Positions 9,143-17,492 are shown, counted from the stretch's first letter. The stretch is DNA of 45,331 bases from JAHBXC01 sp964350875 (GCA_964350875.1 CAYGLT010000014.1:1-45331), one strand, 5' to 3'. Program-made: numbers and translations. The notes: generated from the letters alone by a model not told the origin.

Positions 9143-11170
9143 ATGACCACCCCGCTCGACTCGATCCGCACGCCCGCCGACCTCAAGCGGCTGTCGGTGG
9201 CTCAACTCCCGGCGGTGGCGGCGGAGATCCGCGCGCGGATCATCGAGCAGGTCAGCAAATCGGGCGGACACCTCGCGCCGAATCTGGGCGTGGTCGAACT
9301 CACCATCGCGCTGCACTATGTCTTCGATTTCGCGCACGATCGGCTGCTCTTCGATGTCGGCCACCAGTGCTATCCCCACAAACTGCTGACGGGTCGCGCC
9401 GACATGCTCCCGGGCCTGCGCACGGGCGACGGGATGTCGGGCTTCCCCGAGCCCCGCGAGTCGTCGTACGACCTGTTCTCCGTCGGGCACGCGGGCACGG
9501 CGATCTCGACCGCCGTGGGCATGGCGCGCGGCGACACGCTGAACAAGGACGCCTTTGACCCCACGATCAACCCCGAGGGCCGGCGCGTCGTGTCCCTCAT
9601 CGGCGACGCCTCGATCGTCAACGGCGTCGCGATGGAAGGCCTGAACAACGCGGGCACCCTCAAGCGTCAGTTCCTTGTCGTGCTCAACGACAACGGGATG
9701 TCGATCAGTCACCCGCAAGGCGCGATGGCGCAGTACTTCGACCGCCTGCGCATCAACCCGCTGTACTCCGACTTCAAGCGCTCCGCGAAGCGCGTGCTGG
9801 ACCGCGTTCCCGGCGGCCGCGTGTTCGGCGACGCGTACCACCGCTTCGGCGAAGCGACCAAGGCGTGGCTCGTGGCGCGCGAAGAGGACAGCGGCGCGGA
9901 GGTCAACTGGTTCGAGCACTTCGGGCTGCTCACCGTCGGCCCGATCGACGGGCACGACCTTCCCACGCTCGTCGAGTTCCTCGCCGAGGCGCGCGACTTT
10001 GATCGCCCGATGGTCCTGCATGTCAAGACGATCAAGGGCAAGGGATTCGAGGTCGCCGAGCGCGACGCGACGAAGTTCCACTCGCCCAGCGCGTTCTCCG
10101 TGCAGGCCGATCCCGATTCTCCCCAGGCGCCGCGCGACCTGATCACCAACGGGTGCCGCGTTGAACTCAAGAAGTCCGGCCGCTCGTTCACGAGCGCGTT
10201 CGCCGAGGCGCTGAGCGACCTGATGGAGCGCGACACGAAAGTCGTGGCCTGCACGGCCGCGATGCCCGACGGCACGGGGATCGCCAAGGCGCTCGCGAAG
10301 TTCCCGGATCGCGCGTGGGACACGGGCATCTGCGAGAGCCACGCGATGGACATGATGGCGGGCATGGCCAAGACCGGGCTCAAGCCCTTCTTCGCCGTGT
10401 ACTGCACCTTCCTCCAGCGCGCGTTCGATCAGGCGTTCCAGGAAGTCGCCCTGCAGGGCCTCCCCGTGCGTTTGTGCCTCGACCGCGCCGGTCTGGTCGG
10501 CGGCGACGGCGCCGTCCACCACGGGTTCTGCGACACGGCGCTCCTGCGCACGCTTCCCAACGCCGTGATCACCGCGGCCATCGACGAGCCGTCCCTCAAG
10601 GCCGCGCTCGAGTTCATGCGCACCTGGGATTCGTCGCTCTCCTCCGTGCGCTATCCGCGCGATTCGGTGTCGAACCGCTTCGCGGACGACGCCTGCCCGC
10701 CGTTCGAACTCGGCAAGGCCCGCGCGCTCAACACCGTCGATCGCCCCGACGCGGCGATCCTCGCGTTCGGCACGCTCGCGATGGAGGCGATGGAGGCCGC
10801 GAGCAACCTGTCCCCCGAGATCCGCCTGTCGGTCTACGACGCGCGGTTCGCCAAGCCGGTCGATCGGGCGCTGATCCGCGACCTGCTCGGCGCGGGCGTT
10901 CCCGTGCTCACGCTCGAAGACCACAGCGTGGTGGGCGGGTTCGGCAGCGCGGTGCTCGAAGCGGCGAGCGAGATGGGGCTCGATACCTCGCGGGTGCGTG
11001 TGCTCGGGCTGCCCGACTCGTGGATCTACCAGAACGAGCGCCGCGCGCAACTCGCCGAGGCGGGCCTCGACGCGAGCGGCATCGCCCGCGCGGTGCGCAC
11101 GCTGCTGAGCGATCTGCCGAGCGCATCGTCAGCGTCTTCCGCTTCCAAGCGTCAGCCCGCCGCGGGGTAA
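9143..11170 (+). CDS. dxs: 1-deoxy-D-xylulose-5-phosphate synthase
   Basis: A 675-aa TPP-dependent enzyme that condenses pyruvate and glyceraldehyde 3-phosphate, the entry step of the MEP pathway. DVGHQCYPHKLLTGR, LTVGPIDGHD, the catalytic glutamate in GICESHAMDM, DRAGLVGGDGAVHHG and the C-terminal TLEDHSVVGGFGS follow in family order. The TPP/Mg motif reads GDAS at 154-157, where most homologues have GDG. The central segment is also divergent, which suggests a lineage-specific subgroup. ATG 9143 is preferred to upstream starts because AAGGAAGG lies at 9123-9130. The -10-like TACACT is at 9095-9100. It ends 7 bp from the convergent gene at 11178. Confidence 0.93.
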   Translation: MTTPLDSIRTPADLKRLSVAQLPAVAAEIRARIIEQVSKSGGHLAPNLGVVELTIALHYVFDFAHDRLLFDVGHQCYPHKLLTGRADMLPGLRTGDGMSGFPEPRESSYDLFSVGHAGTAISTAVGMARGDTLNKDAFDPTINPEGRRVVSLIGDASIVNGVAMEGLNNAGTLKRQFLVVLNDNGMSISHPQGAMAQYFDRLRINPLYSDFKRSAKRVLDRVPGGRVFGDAYHRFGEATKAWLVAREEDSGAEVNWFEHFGLLTVGPIDGHDLPTLVEFLAEARDFDRPMVLHVKTIKGKGFEVAERDATKFHSPSAFSVQADPDSPQAPRDLITNGCRVELKKSGRSFTSAFAEALSDLMERDTKVVACTAAMPDGTGIAKALAKFPDRAWDTGICESHAMDMMAGMAKTGLKPFFAVYCTFLQRAFDQAFQEVALQGLPVRLCLDRAGLVGGDGAVHHGFCDTALLRTLPNAVITAAIDEPSLKAALEFMRTWDSSLSSVRYPRDSVSNRFADDACPPFELGKARALNTVDRPDAAILAFGTLAMEAMEAASNLSPEIRLSVYDARFAKPVDRALIRDLLGAGVPVLTLEDHSVVGGFGSAVLEAASEMGLDTSRVRVLGLPDSWIYQNERRAQLAEAGLDASGIARAVRTLLSDLPSASSASSASKRQPAAG

Positions 11171-11177
11171 TCCCGCA

Positions 11178-11801
11178 TTACGACGACACCGCGCAGCCCG
11201 ATTTTTTGATGAGCACGCCGAGTTCCTCGGCCACGGCGTTCGCGCGGCGGACGGTGTCCGCGACGCGCTCGATCGACTCGTCGCTCACGCGCGCGATCTC
11301 CAGATCCATGCGAACCTGCTGGGCCTTCGCGACCCCGTGGAGCAACTGCTCGATGATCGCGGCGGGCTGGATCGATCGGTCGTGGAACGAGTAATCGAGG
11401 TACTCCCCCACCACCACGATCAGACTCGCGATGAGCGCGAGCAGCGCCATGGCCGGCGCGATCACCAGACTCGCGAGCAGCGAGCCGAATGTTCCCCCGC
11501 TGGCGAGCACCGTGAGCGTGGCGCCCGTGGCCCGGAGTTTGGCGGCCCGGTCCAGCCGGGCGCGCATGATCATCGCGGCCTGTTCCGCTGCGGGGACATA
11601 CTGCTTCAGCGAAGTCATCACCAGGTCGAGTATGGCCTCGCGCGTCGCCGCCGACGCTGGGCCCGAATCACCGGCGCCGAGTTCGCGGCCTTCCGAGAAC
11701 CGCGTCTCGGGATGCCGATCGCGGAGCCGATCGAGTTGCTCCGGCGCGGTCATCGCGAGCAAGCGAACGAGCGCGTCGGTGCGCAGTGTCGGCTCAGGCA
11801 T
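11178..11801 (-). CDS. Unrecognised two-TM protein with helical flanks (SLATT-like layout)
   Basis: A 207-aa protein that I do not recognise with certainty. Residues 1-90 are helical and soluble. Two closely spaced transmembrane helices lie at about 92-114 and 116-135, joined by a very short turn. A basic, heptad-like amphipathic C-terminal region follows (IEQLLHGVAKAQQVRMDLEIARV...). This 2TM-with-coils layout recalls SLATT-type membrane effectors, but the resemblance is architectural only. ATG 11801 is supported by GGAGGAAGT just upstream and overlaps the stop of the 508-aa gene by 8 nt, so the pair is coupled. I infer that the two proteins work together in the membrane. Confidence 0.6.
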   Translation of the reverse strand: MPEPTLRTDALVRLLAMTAPEQLDRLRDRHPETRFSEGRELGAGDSGPASAATREAILDLVMTSLKQYVPAAEQAAMIMRARLDRAAKLRATGATLTVLASGGTFGSLLASLVIAPAMALLALIASLIVVVGEYLDYSFHDRSIQPAAIIEQLLHGVAKAQQVRMDLEIARVSDESIERVADTVRRANAVAEELGVLIKKSGCAVSS

Positions 11802-13320
11802 GTGACTTCCTCCGTATGAATCCCGTCGTGCGCCGGGCCGCCCAGACCAGCGTTTGAACACCGCGCGCGATCAACCAGAACGGGACCGCCATCACCCCGA
11901 TGAGCATGATCAGCGCGATGCCCTGCGCGCCCCCTTCGACAAAGCCGAGCGCGACACCCAGCGCACACGCCAGGACCCAGCCGAGCAACAACGGGCGTTT
12001 GACGACGCGTCTCCCCAATGTGCCCGCCGTCCCGATGACGAACGCGGGGAGCAGGCCGAGGCTGTTCCAGAAGGCCGGGTATTCTCGGAACGAGCGTTCG
12101 CGGCTGTCGATGAACACCGCGGTGGTCATCACGGTGGCTGCCCCGCCCGCCGCGGCGGTCGCCGCCGTTGCGCGAACGACGGGCATGCTCACCGCGCTGG
12201 TCGCGAGCCGTCCGTCGGCGCCGATGACCGTGTGGAGCATGAGGGGCGCGTCGCGCGACGCCAGCGCTTCGAGAAACTCACCCACCGACTCCGAGCGCAG
12301 GGCGGCGGCAAGACGCCGGGCGGTCTCGGCGCTGTCGATGTTCGCGAGAGGGCCGGAGACGCCTTTCGCGCGTCCGGCGCCGCACCCCAGCACGAGCAGG
12401 TGCCGATCGCGTTCGGCCACGATCTCACGGGCGCGATCGAGCGGGAACGAGAAAACCCGCTCACCGGCGGCGTTCTCGGCGACGATGAGATCGTCTTCGA
12501 TGTGCCCGACGATCACGATGGAGTCTTCGTCGATGTCGCGGAGCATGGCCTCGATCGCGGCGCGATCCGGAGGCGACTTGGAGAACTTCGCGCCGTTCAC
12601 CGTGGCCGATTCGATCATGCCGACCGTGCCCGCATCCCCCACGGGGTCGAACATCGCGACGACACGCGTGTCGCGCGGCGCGAATTCGCACTTGAGCCGC
12701 GTGTTGAACGACCGCCTCGCCTGCACGGCGTCGAGGAGCGTGGGCGTCGGCGTGAAGAGATCCCGCGCGACCTCGACCGCGTACTCGGTCTGTTCGCCGG
12801 ACCGCTGGAGACGCAGCCGGGCGGGCTCTCCGGGGATCGCCAGACGCAACTTTCCCTCGCGCGCGAGCCCGTCCATCGTGATCGGGTTGCGCTCGATCAT
12901 GTGGCTCGCCGCGTCCGCCTCGATGTAGACAGCCTCCGACGAGCCCTCACCGATGCGGAAGACCGACACCTCGCCAGCGTCGTCGAGCGCGACATAGCGT
13001 CCGCCTTTCCACGAGGAATCGGCCTGGTCCAGCGAATGGATGAAGGCCTCGACACTCTCCTCGAGCGTCAAACCGAGGGATTCGCGCGCCACCTTGGTGA
13101 GCGGAGCGTCCTCGGCGTGGCGGAGGACCGACTCGAGCGCCTGGGCGGCATCATCGGAGAGCCTCGCCGCCGACGCCGCTTCGTCGCCGAACTTCCCGAG
13201 TTTGTTGAGATGCCTCAGCGCGCTCCATTGCGCGTTGGCCGTCGAGAGGCACCCGACCGCGAGCAACACCGCCAGCAGGCGGCCGAGAGTCGAGGATCCC
13301 ATCGTGCGGCCGCGCGACAT
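11794..13320 (-). CDS. Exported protein with possible His-Cys protease-like domain and C-terminal TM helices
   Basis: A 508-aa protein of unknown function. It starts with a Sec signal peptide (LLAVLLAVGCLSTANA). An extracytoplasmic part runs to about residue 380, and four hydrophobic helices (roughly 383-495) end in a basic cytoplasmic tail (FIRRKSHA). In the middle, IVIVGHIEDD (H273) and LLVLGCGAG (C313) lie 40 residues apart, each after a beta-strand-like run. That is the arrangement of the His-Cys dyad in CHAT/caspase-like folds, but overall similarity is not obvious to me. ATG 13320 is chosen for its AAGGAGTT ribosome site; the frame is open upstream without one. It is followed by the coupled 2TM gene and is divergent from nadK. 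Confidence 0.6.
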   Translation of the reverse strand: MSRGRTMGSSTLGRLLAVLLAVGCLSTANAQWSALRHLNKLGKFGDEAASAARLSDDAAQALESVLRHAEDAPLTKVARESLGLTLEESVEAFIHSLDQADSSWKGGRYVALDDAGEVSVFRIGEGSSEAVYIEADAASHMIERNPITMDGLAREGKLRLAIPGEPARLRLQRSGEQTEYAVEVARDLFTPTPTLLDAVQARRSFNTRLKCEFAPRDTRVVAMFDPVGDAGTVGMIESATVNGAKFSKSPPDRAAIEAMLRDIDEDSIVIVGHIEDDLIVAENAAGERVFSFPLDRAREIVAERDRHLLVLGCGAGRAKGVSGPLANIDSAETARRLAAALRSESVGEFLEALASRDAPLMLHTVIGADGRLATSAVSMPVVRATAATAAAGGAATVMTTAVFIDSRERSFREYPAFWNSLGLLPAFVIGTAGTLGRRVVKRPLLLGWVLACALGVALGFVEGGAQGIALIMLIGVMAVPFWLIARGVQTLVWAARRTTGFIRRKSHA

Positions 13321-13424
13321 CGCAACTCCTTCAATCACCACCCCGACGCGAGGCTCGCCGCCAGAATGACGGAAGACCAACCGCGCGGCAACCCGCGGGC
13401 TCGTGGATTGCGGCCCATATCCGC

Positions 13425-13430
13425 TACCAT
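13425..13430 (+). promoter_or_regulatory. -10-like element of nadK (leaderless type)
   Basis: TACCAT ends 6 nt before the nadK ATG at 13437. Confidence 0.45.
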
Positions 13431-13436
13431 CGAGCC

Positions 13437-14312
13437 ATGATTTCCCCACGCCGGGCGTACCTGCTCGTCAACAACGACAAGACCGACGCGCGTGACGCGC
13501 TGCCCTCGGTCCGTGCGCTCATCGCGAAGCACGGCGAATTGCTGGGTGAGTGCGAGGCCAACGATTGCCCGGCGCCCTCGCCCAAGACCGATCTTGCGGT
13601 GGTGCTGGGGGGCGACGGGACGATCCTGTCCGCCGCGCGGACCCTGGCGCCTCTGGGCATCCCCATGCTTGGCGTGAACTTCGGGAAAGTCGGGTTTTTG
13701 GCGGAGTACGAGGCCCACGCCTTCGAGCGCGACGCGGCCCGCATCTTCGACGCCTCCCTGCCCCTCCCCACCCGCGACGCCCCCCTGCTCGACGCGACGG
13801 TGGAGCGTGCTGACGGCTCGACCGACCACATCGGGATCGCCCTCAACGAGTGCTCGATCACCGCGGGCCCGCCCTATCGCATGATCGCGATCGATATCTC
13901 GATCGACGGGCAGCCCGGGCCGCTGCTCCAGGGCGACGGGGTGCTGGTGGCGACGGCGACGGGGTCCACGGCGTACAACATCGCCGCCGGGGGGCCGATC
14001 CTCGCTCCTACGGCGCAATGCCTTGTCCTGACGCCCGTTGCGGCCCACTCCCTGAGTTTCCGTTCGATCGTGGTCCCCCTGACCAGCGAGATCCGCCTCA
14101 CGGTCCGCCGAGCCAACCACCACGCCCTGAACCACGGCTCGGGGACGACGCTCGTGCTGGACGGGCAGACGATGGCGCCCCTCTCCGAGGGCGACACGGT
14201 GGTCATCTCCCGCCGCCCCGTGCCCCTGAAGGTCGTCACGAACAGTTCGGCGAACTATTGGCAGACGCTGATCCGCAAGATGCACTGGGCCGTCCCGCCC
14301 GGTGGCGGGTGA
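13437..14312 (+). CDS. nadK: NAD kinase
   Basis: A 291-aa NAD kinase that phosphorylates NAD to NADP. The signature LGGDGTILSAAR contains the catalytic aspartate D60. It is followed by GVNFGKVGFLAEYE, the LNECSI motif (NE pair) and the glycine-rich TATGSTAYNIAAGGPI typical of the family. Length is standard for bacterial enzymes. There is no Shine-Dalgarno; TACCAT 6 nt before the ATG suggests a leaderless message. It is divergent from the 508-aa exported protein, with which it shares a 116-bp promoter region. Confidence 0.95.
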   Translation: MISPRRAYLLVNNDKTDARDALPSVRALIAKHGELLGECEANDCPAPSPKTDLAVVLGGDGTILSAARTLAPLGIPMLGVNFGKVGFLAEYEAHAFERDAARIFDASLPLPTRDAPLLDATVERADGSTDHIGIALNECSITAGPPYRMIAIDISIDGQPGPLLQGDGVLVATATGSTAYNIAAGGPILAPTAQCLVLTPVAAHSLSFRSIVVPLTSEIRLTVRRANHHALNHGSGTTLVLDGQTMAPLSEGDTVVISRRPVPLKVVTNSSANYWQTLIRKMHWAVPPGGG

Positions 14313-14406
14313 ATCTGGGCAATTTCGGACGCGGTTTTTGCCCCTCAGCCGGGAAAAACCCCCGCGCTCGGGTGGGAGGAATCTGCAGAATCGGGCAAGG
14401 TTGCGC

Positions 14407-14444
14407 TTGCGGGCTTGACCTCCTCGCGGTACATTCTGGATAAG
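14407..14444 (+). promoter_or_regulatory. Candidate promoter of the 14442-14740 transcript
   Basis: Two overlapping readings are possible: TTGCGG-17 nt-TACATT (14407-14412, 14430-14435), or TTGACC-18 nt-GATAAG (14415-14420, 14439-14444). Both place the start near 14442-14452, just before the first hairpin. Confidence 0.5.
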
Positions 14445-14740
14445 AGGGAAGCAACCATCCCGAGCGGATGGTCCTCGGAAGGAAGGTCTGAGCGGAAACG
14501 CGAAAGACCAACACGTCACGCGGAAGTCGGTGAAAGCCGGCCGAAGCAAAGCCGGACAGTGTCCGGAGTTGAGGGAACGGACGGGCAGACCTCCCGTTCG
14601 GACGAAACATGTCACCCGCTGGCAGCGTTGGGGAACGCTTTCAGCAACCCGGTGAAAGGGTCGCACCGAACCACGCACGACGCCGAGAGGCGGAGTGTGG
14701 CAGAGACCGTGGCCGCTCACAGGCGACCACGGTCTTTTTC
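14442..14740 (+). ncRNA. Candidate structured noncoding RNA, about 300 nt
   Basis: This stretch has no credible ORF but carries a run of good hairpins between a promoter and a strong terminator. They are ACCATCC/GGATGGT (14454-14472); GGTCT/AGACC enclosing GCG-GAAA-CGC (14485-14509); CCGGA/TCCGG (14552-14566); ACGGG/CCCGT (14581-14597); and GCTG-AGCGTT-GGGG-AACGCT-CAGC (14618-14645). GNRA-like loops and purine-rich joints point to a folded RNA. I found no RNase P, tmRNA, SRP, 6S or common riboswitch signature. It could be an independent RNA or an attenuated leader of the VWA gene, but a REP element lies between them, so I favour an independent RNA. Coordinates of the 5' end are approximate. 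Confidence 0.55.
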
Positions 14741-14898
14741 TTTNNNNNNNNNNNNNNNNNNNNNNNNNNNNNNNNNNNNNNNNNNNNNNNNNNNNNNNNN
14801 NNNNNNNNNNNNNNNNNNNNNNNNNNNNNNNNNNNNNNNNNNNGGCGGAGTGTGGCAGAGACCGTGGCCGCTCACAGGCGACCACGGTCTTTTTCTTT
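14689..14898. other. Scaffold gap 1: 100 N flanked by an identical 55-bp overlap
   Basis: Positions 14744-14843 are exactly 100 N. The 55 bases before (14689-14743) and after (14844-14898) are identical, so the second copy of the terminator is an assembly artefact. The true sequence is very probably continuous once one copy and the Ns are removed. Confidence 0.9.
14704..14743 (+). terminator. Rho-independent terminator of the candidate RNA
   Basis: The stem AGACCGTGG/CCACGGTCT (9 bp, 14704-14712 with 14727-14735) has a 14-nt loop and is followed by TTTTTCTTT. An identical copy at 14859-14898 comes from the contig overlap. Confidence 0.85.
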
Positions 14899-14903
14899 TC
14901 CCG

Positions 14904-14953
14904 CCCTCTCCCGCGCGGGAGAGGGTGGCTCGCGAAGCGAGCCGGGTGAGGGA
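14904..14953 (+). repeat. REP-like palindrome (copy 1)
   Basis: A perfect 22-bp palindrome (CCCTCTCCCGC/GCGGGAGAGGG) is followed by a second hairpin GGCTCGC-GAA-GCGAGCC and the tail GGGTGAGGG. The same three-part pattern recurs at 40196, 42798 and, inverted, at 43229. It lies 5 bp beyond the scaffold join and 70 bp before the VWA gene. Confidence 0.85.
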
Positions 14954-15023
14954 GAAACACGCGCCAACCGCGAAGTGGAGACGCGCTCCACCGCGATCGC
15001 GGCTCTCCCCCCTACCGTTCCTC

Positions 15024-16229
15024 GTGCGGTACACCTACGGCGAGTTCGACGAATCCCAGGGCAAGTTCTTCTCGCCCGACGAACTCTTCCCGCCTCAGGG
15101 CCTCATCGAACTCTTCCTCGAGTTCGGCCAGCAGGCCCTCGACGCCCTCCCGTCGATGGACGAGCAGGTCCAGCACCTCATCAACGAGATGCTCGCCGCC
15201 GGTTTGCTCGAACGCGACGAGAAGACGGGCCAACTCAGCATCACCCCGCGCATGCTCAAGGGCATGGAGCACGGCGCGTTCCTCGAGATCTTCCGCCAAC
15301 TCAAGCCGGGCGTGCGCGACGGCCACGACTCACCCGAACCCGGCCGCTCGGGCGAACGCGTCGAGGGAACGCGCCCCTACCAGTTCGGCGATCCGCTCTC
15401 GGAGATCGACGCCAATACAACGGTGCGCAACGCGCTCCGCCGCACGCTCGTGGAGCCCTCGCTCGACGCGCGCGATCCCGACGACAAGGCGCGAAACCCG
15501 TTCCCGCTCCGGCTCGCGCTCGACGACATCGAGGTCTTCCAGAACGAGTCGCGCACCGACTCCGCCGTGTGCGTGCTGCTCGACCTGTCGGGCTCGATGG
15601 CGCGCTACGGCAGGCACATCAGCGCCAAACAGGTCGCGCTCGGCCTGCGCGGCATGATCCGCAAGAAGTTCCCGCTCGACACGGTCGACTTCATCGGGTT
15701 CGCGTCCACCGCGCGCGTGCTCAAGGAAACCGACATCCCCCTGGTGATGCCCGAGCCGATCACCACGCGCGAATGGGAAGTCCGCGTGCGCGTTCCGCTG
15801 AGCGAGGCGAAGAAGACGCACCCCCACATGACGAACCTGCATCACGCGCTCCGGCTCGCGCGCTCGACGCTCATGCGCCGGGGCGCTGCAAACAAACATG
15901 TGTTCGTCATCACCGACGGCCAGCCCACCGCCCACCTGACCGACACGCCCGCCGGCCCGGGCGGCGAGATCCTCAACCTCATCTACCCGCCCAGCAGACA
16001 GACCGCCGAGGCGACCCTGCGCGAGGCGTTCCTGCTCGCGCAGTCGGGCGTGCGCTTCTCGTCGTTCGCGCTCATCGAGGAGTACTACTCGATGGACTGG
16101 ATCGGCTTCATCGACCAACTCACGCGGCTGACGCGCGGCGTCGCGTTCTACTGCGCCGCGGGGGATCTCGGCGCCGCCGTGATGGAGTCGTACCTCACGG
16201 GCAAGCGCACGAAGACCGCGATGCGCTGA
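15024..16229 (+). CDS. VWA domain-containing protein
   Basis: A 401-aa protein with an N-terminal helical region of about 170 residues and a C-terminal von Willebrand factor A domain. The metal-ion-dependent adhesion site is complete: DLSGSM at 187-192 (DxSxS), the threonine in HMTNLHHAL and the aspartate in VITDGQPT. No signal peptide is visible, so it probably acts in the cytoplasm; similar CoxE-type VWA proteins partner with MoxR AAA+ ATPases, but none is in the window. The GTG at 15024 (VRYTYGEFDESQGKFF) is chosen because upstream codons run into the REP and the scaffold gap. TACCGT lies 5 nt before it. Confidence 0.75.
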   Translation: MRYTYGEFDESQGKFFSPDELFPPQGLIELFLEFGQQALDALPSMDEQVQHLINEMLAAGLLERDEKTGQLSITPRMLKGMEHGAFLEIFRQLKPGVRDGHDSPEPGRSGERVEGTRPYQFGDPLSEIDANTTVRNALRRTLVEPSLDARDPDDKARNPFPLRLALDDIEVFQNESRTDSAVCVLLDLSGSMARYGRHISAKQVALGLRGMIRKKFPLDTVDFIGFASTARVLKETDIPLVMPEPITTREWEVRVRVPLSEAKKTHPHMTNLHHALRLARSTLMRRGAANKHVFVITDGQPTAHLTDTPAGPGGEILNLIYPPSRQTAEATLREAFLLAQSGVRFSSFALIEEYYSMDWIGFIDQLTRLTRGVAFYCAAGDLGAAVMESYLTGKRTKTAMR

Positions 16230-16233
16230 CGCC

Positions 16234-16275
16234 AAAAACAACGCTCCCCAGTCGCGTGTCCGCGGCCGGGGAGCG
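16234..16275 (-). terminator. Candidate terminator for the hsp20 operon
   Basis: On the minus strand the stem CGCTCCCC/GGGGAGCG (16242-16275) is followed by TTGTTTTT. It lies about 190 nt beyond the stop of the last hsp20 gene. Confidence 0.55.
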
Positions 16276-16398
16276 GGAGGAAGAGGAAAACAGGGGTCCA
16301 TACTGCCGCCGGCGTCGGTGTGTGCGTCCGTGTCACTCGGCGGCCCCGGGGGTGTGCAGCCCCGGGTGGTGTCTCAACATGCTTACTGGGAATTTGAC

Positions 16399-16441
16399 CC
16401 GCGGGTTCGCGCTTTCGTTCGCGCGTTCTGCGGATTTTTTT
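16399..16441 (+). terminator. Candidate terminator downstream of the VWA gene
   Basis: A hairpin with paired segments CCGC/GCGG and CGCGC/GCGCG, separated by an internal loop, is followed by A and seven T. It lies about 170 nt after the VWA stop. Confidence 0.45.
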
Positions 16442-16468
16442 GGCCCTTCGTAAGCGCCTGCGATTCCA

Positions 16469-16888
16469 TCAGTTGGCGTTCACAGGGACGCGGCGCCGCT
16501 GGGTCCTGGACGCCTTGGGGAGGGTGAGGGTGAGCACGCCGTCGGCGAACGAAGCGGTGATCGCGTCCGGCTCGATCTCGCCGTGCACGCGGAACCGTCG
16601 CTGGAACGCGCCGACGCCGTACTCCTTGCGAATCATCGCCGCGCCGTCGGGGGTGCGGCCGGGGACCTCCGCCTCGAGCGTCAGTTCCCCGTCTTCGTAG
16701 GTGATGTTGACCGAATCAGCCGAGGCGCCCGGGAGATCGGCGACGATGCGGTACGCGTCCTCCCCGTCGAGCACATCGACGGCGGGACGGAAGGTGGTCT
16801 TGGGGGTGCGCTCGACGCGCGTCGCGTCGTTCGTGCTCGGTGCGCACTCGTTGCCCGAGCAGCAGGTCATGGAAGCGTTGCTGGTCAT
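16469..16888 (-). CDS. Small heat shock protein, Hsp20/alpha-crystallin family
   Basis: A 139-aa ATP-independent holdase. The alpha-crystallin domain spans about residues 35-135 (PAVDVLDGEDAYRIVADLPG ... GVLTLTLPKASRTQRRRVPV), with the conserved A-x-x-x-n-GvLtl-x-lPK motif near the end as SFADGVLTLTLPK. The N-terminal 30 residues are Ser/Thr-rich and hold three cysteines (CCSGNEC), an unusual feature. GGAG lies 9 nt before the ATG. It is the second gene of a tandem hsp20 pair and probably shares the sigma-54-like promoter at 17581, 142 bp of spacer intervening. Confidence 0.92.
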   Translation of the reverse strand: MTSNASMTCCSGNECAPSTNDATRVERTPKTTFRPAVDVLDGEDAYRIVADLPGASADSVNITYEDGELTLEAEVPGRTPDGAAMIRKEYGVGAFQRRFRVHGEIEPDAITASFADGVLTLTLPKASRTQRRRVPVNAN

Positions 16889-17030
16889 TGGTCGGACTCC
16901 AAATCATGAGCGCGGCGGGCCATTCGGGTGCGGTTTCGGGCCGCTCGCCGCGCGGGGTGTTCGTGTCGTTCGGAACGGATTGGTTCGGGTCGTTGTGGTG
17001 CATCGTGCCCCGTTCGTGACGGGCGGTGAA

Positions 17031-17492
17031 TCAGCCGGCGTTGACCGTGATCTTGCGCGGCAGGACCGCCTGGGCCTTGGGAAGAGTGATCGTCAGCACG
17101 CCGTCACGCAGCGTTGCGCTGATCTTGTCGGCGTCGACTTCGACGGGCAGCGTGAGGGTGCGCTCGAACGAGCCGCTGAGGCGCTCGGCGCGGATGAGCG
17201 GCTTGCCGCCCTCGGTGTTCGAGGAAGGGCGCGATCCGCTGATTGTGAGCGAATCGCCTTGCGCGAGGATCTCGAGGTTGTCGAGCGAGACGCCTGGGAG
17301 TTCGGCCTCGGCGTAGAGGTTCTGGTCGTCCTGCCACATGTTGACGGGCGGCACGCCCAGCCCCTTGCGCCGCTCTCCGTTGTTGGTTCCGGTGAGCGCG
17401 GGCGCCAGGGTTTCGAAGAGCCGGTCCATCTCGCGGGACATGCGAGCGAGGTCGGTGGTGGAAGGCCGTGCAAAGAGGGTTCGTGCGTTCAT
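17031..17492 (-). CDS. Small heat shock protein, Hsp20/alpha-crystallin family (first of tandem pair)
   Basis: A 153-aa holdase. The N-terminal arm (STTDLARMSREMDRLFETLAP) is the usual amphipathic substrate-binding segment. The alpha-crystallin domain starts at PPVNMWQDDQNLYAEAELPG and ends with LRDGVLTITLPKAQAVLPRKI. The ATG at 17492 is preceded by AGGAGA at good spacing; the open frame upstream of it is not likely coding. The two Hsp20 proteins differ clearly in sequence, so they are old paralogues rather than a recent duplication and may form mixed oligomers. Transcription probably starts near 17569 from the sigma-54-like site, leaving a leader of about 77 nt with a GC-rich hairpin. Confidence 0.92.
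   Translation of the reverse strand: MNARTLFARPSTTDLARMSREMDRLFETLAPALTGTNNGERRKGLGVPPVNMWQDDQNLYAEAELPGVSLDNLEILAQGDSLTISGSRPSSNTEGGKPLIRAERLSGSFERTLTLPVEVDADKISATLRDGVLTITLPKAQAVLPRKITVNAG

Noticed and set aside
14470..14492. GGAAGGAAG within the candidate RNA, as in the SRP RNA domain IV loop
   Set aside because: The flanking bases do not form the required stem and the AGCAG side of the conserved internal loop is missing.
14442..14740. RNase P RNA, tmRNA, 6S RNA or cobalamin riboswitch
   Set aside because: The RNase P GAGGAAAGTCC and ACAGAA blocks, a tmRNA tRNA-like 3' end, a 6S long bulged hairpin and a B12 box are all absent.
14844..14898. Second copy of the terminator as a real tandem repeat
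   Set aside because: It is identical over exactly 55 bp and bordered by 100 N, like the other three gaps, so it is a contig overlap.
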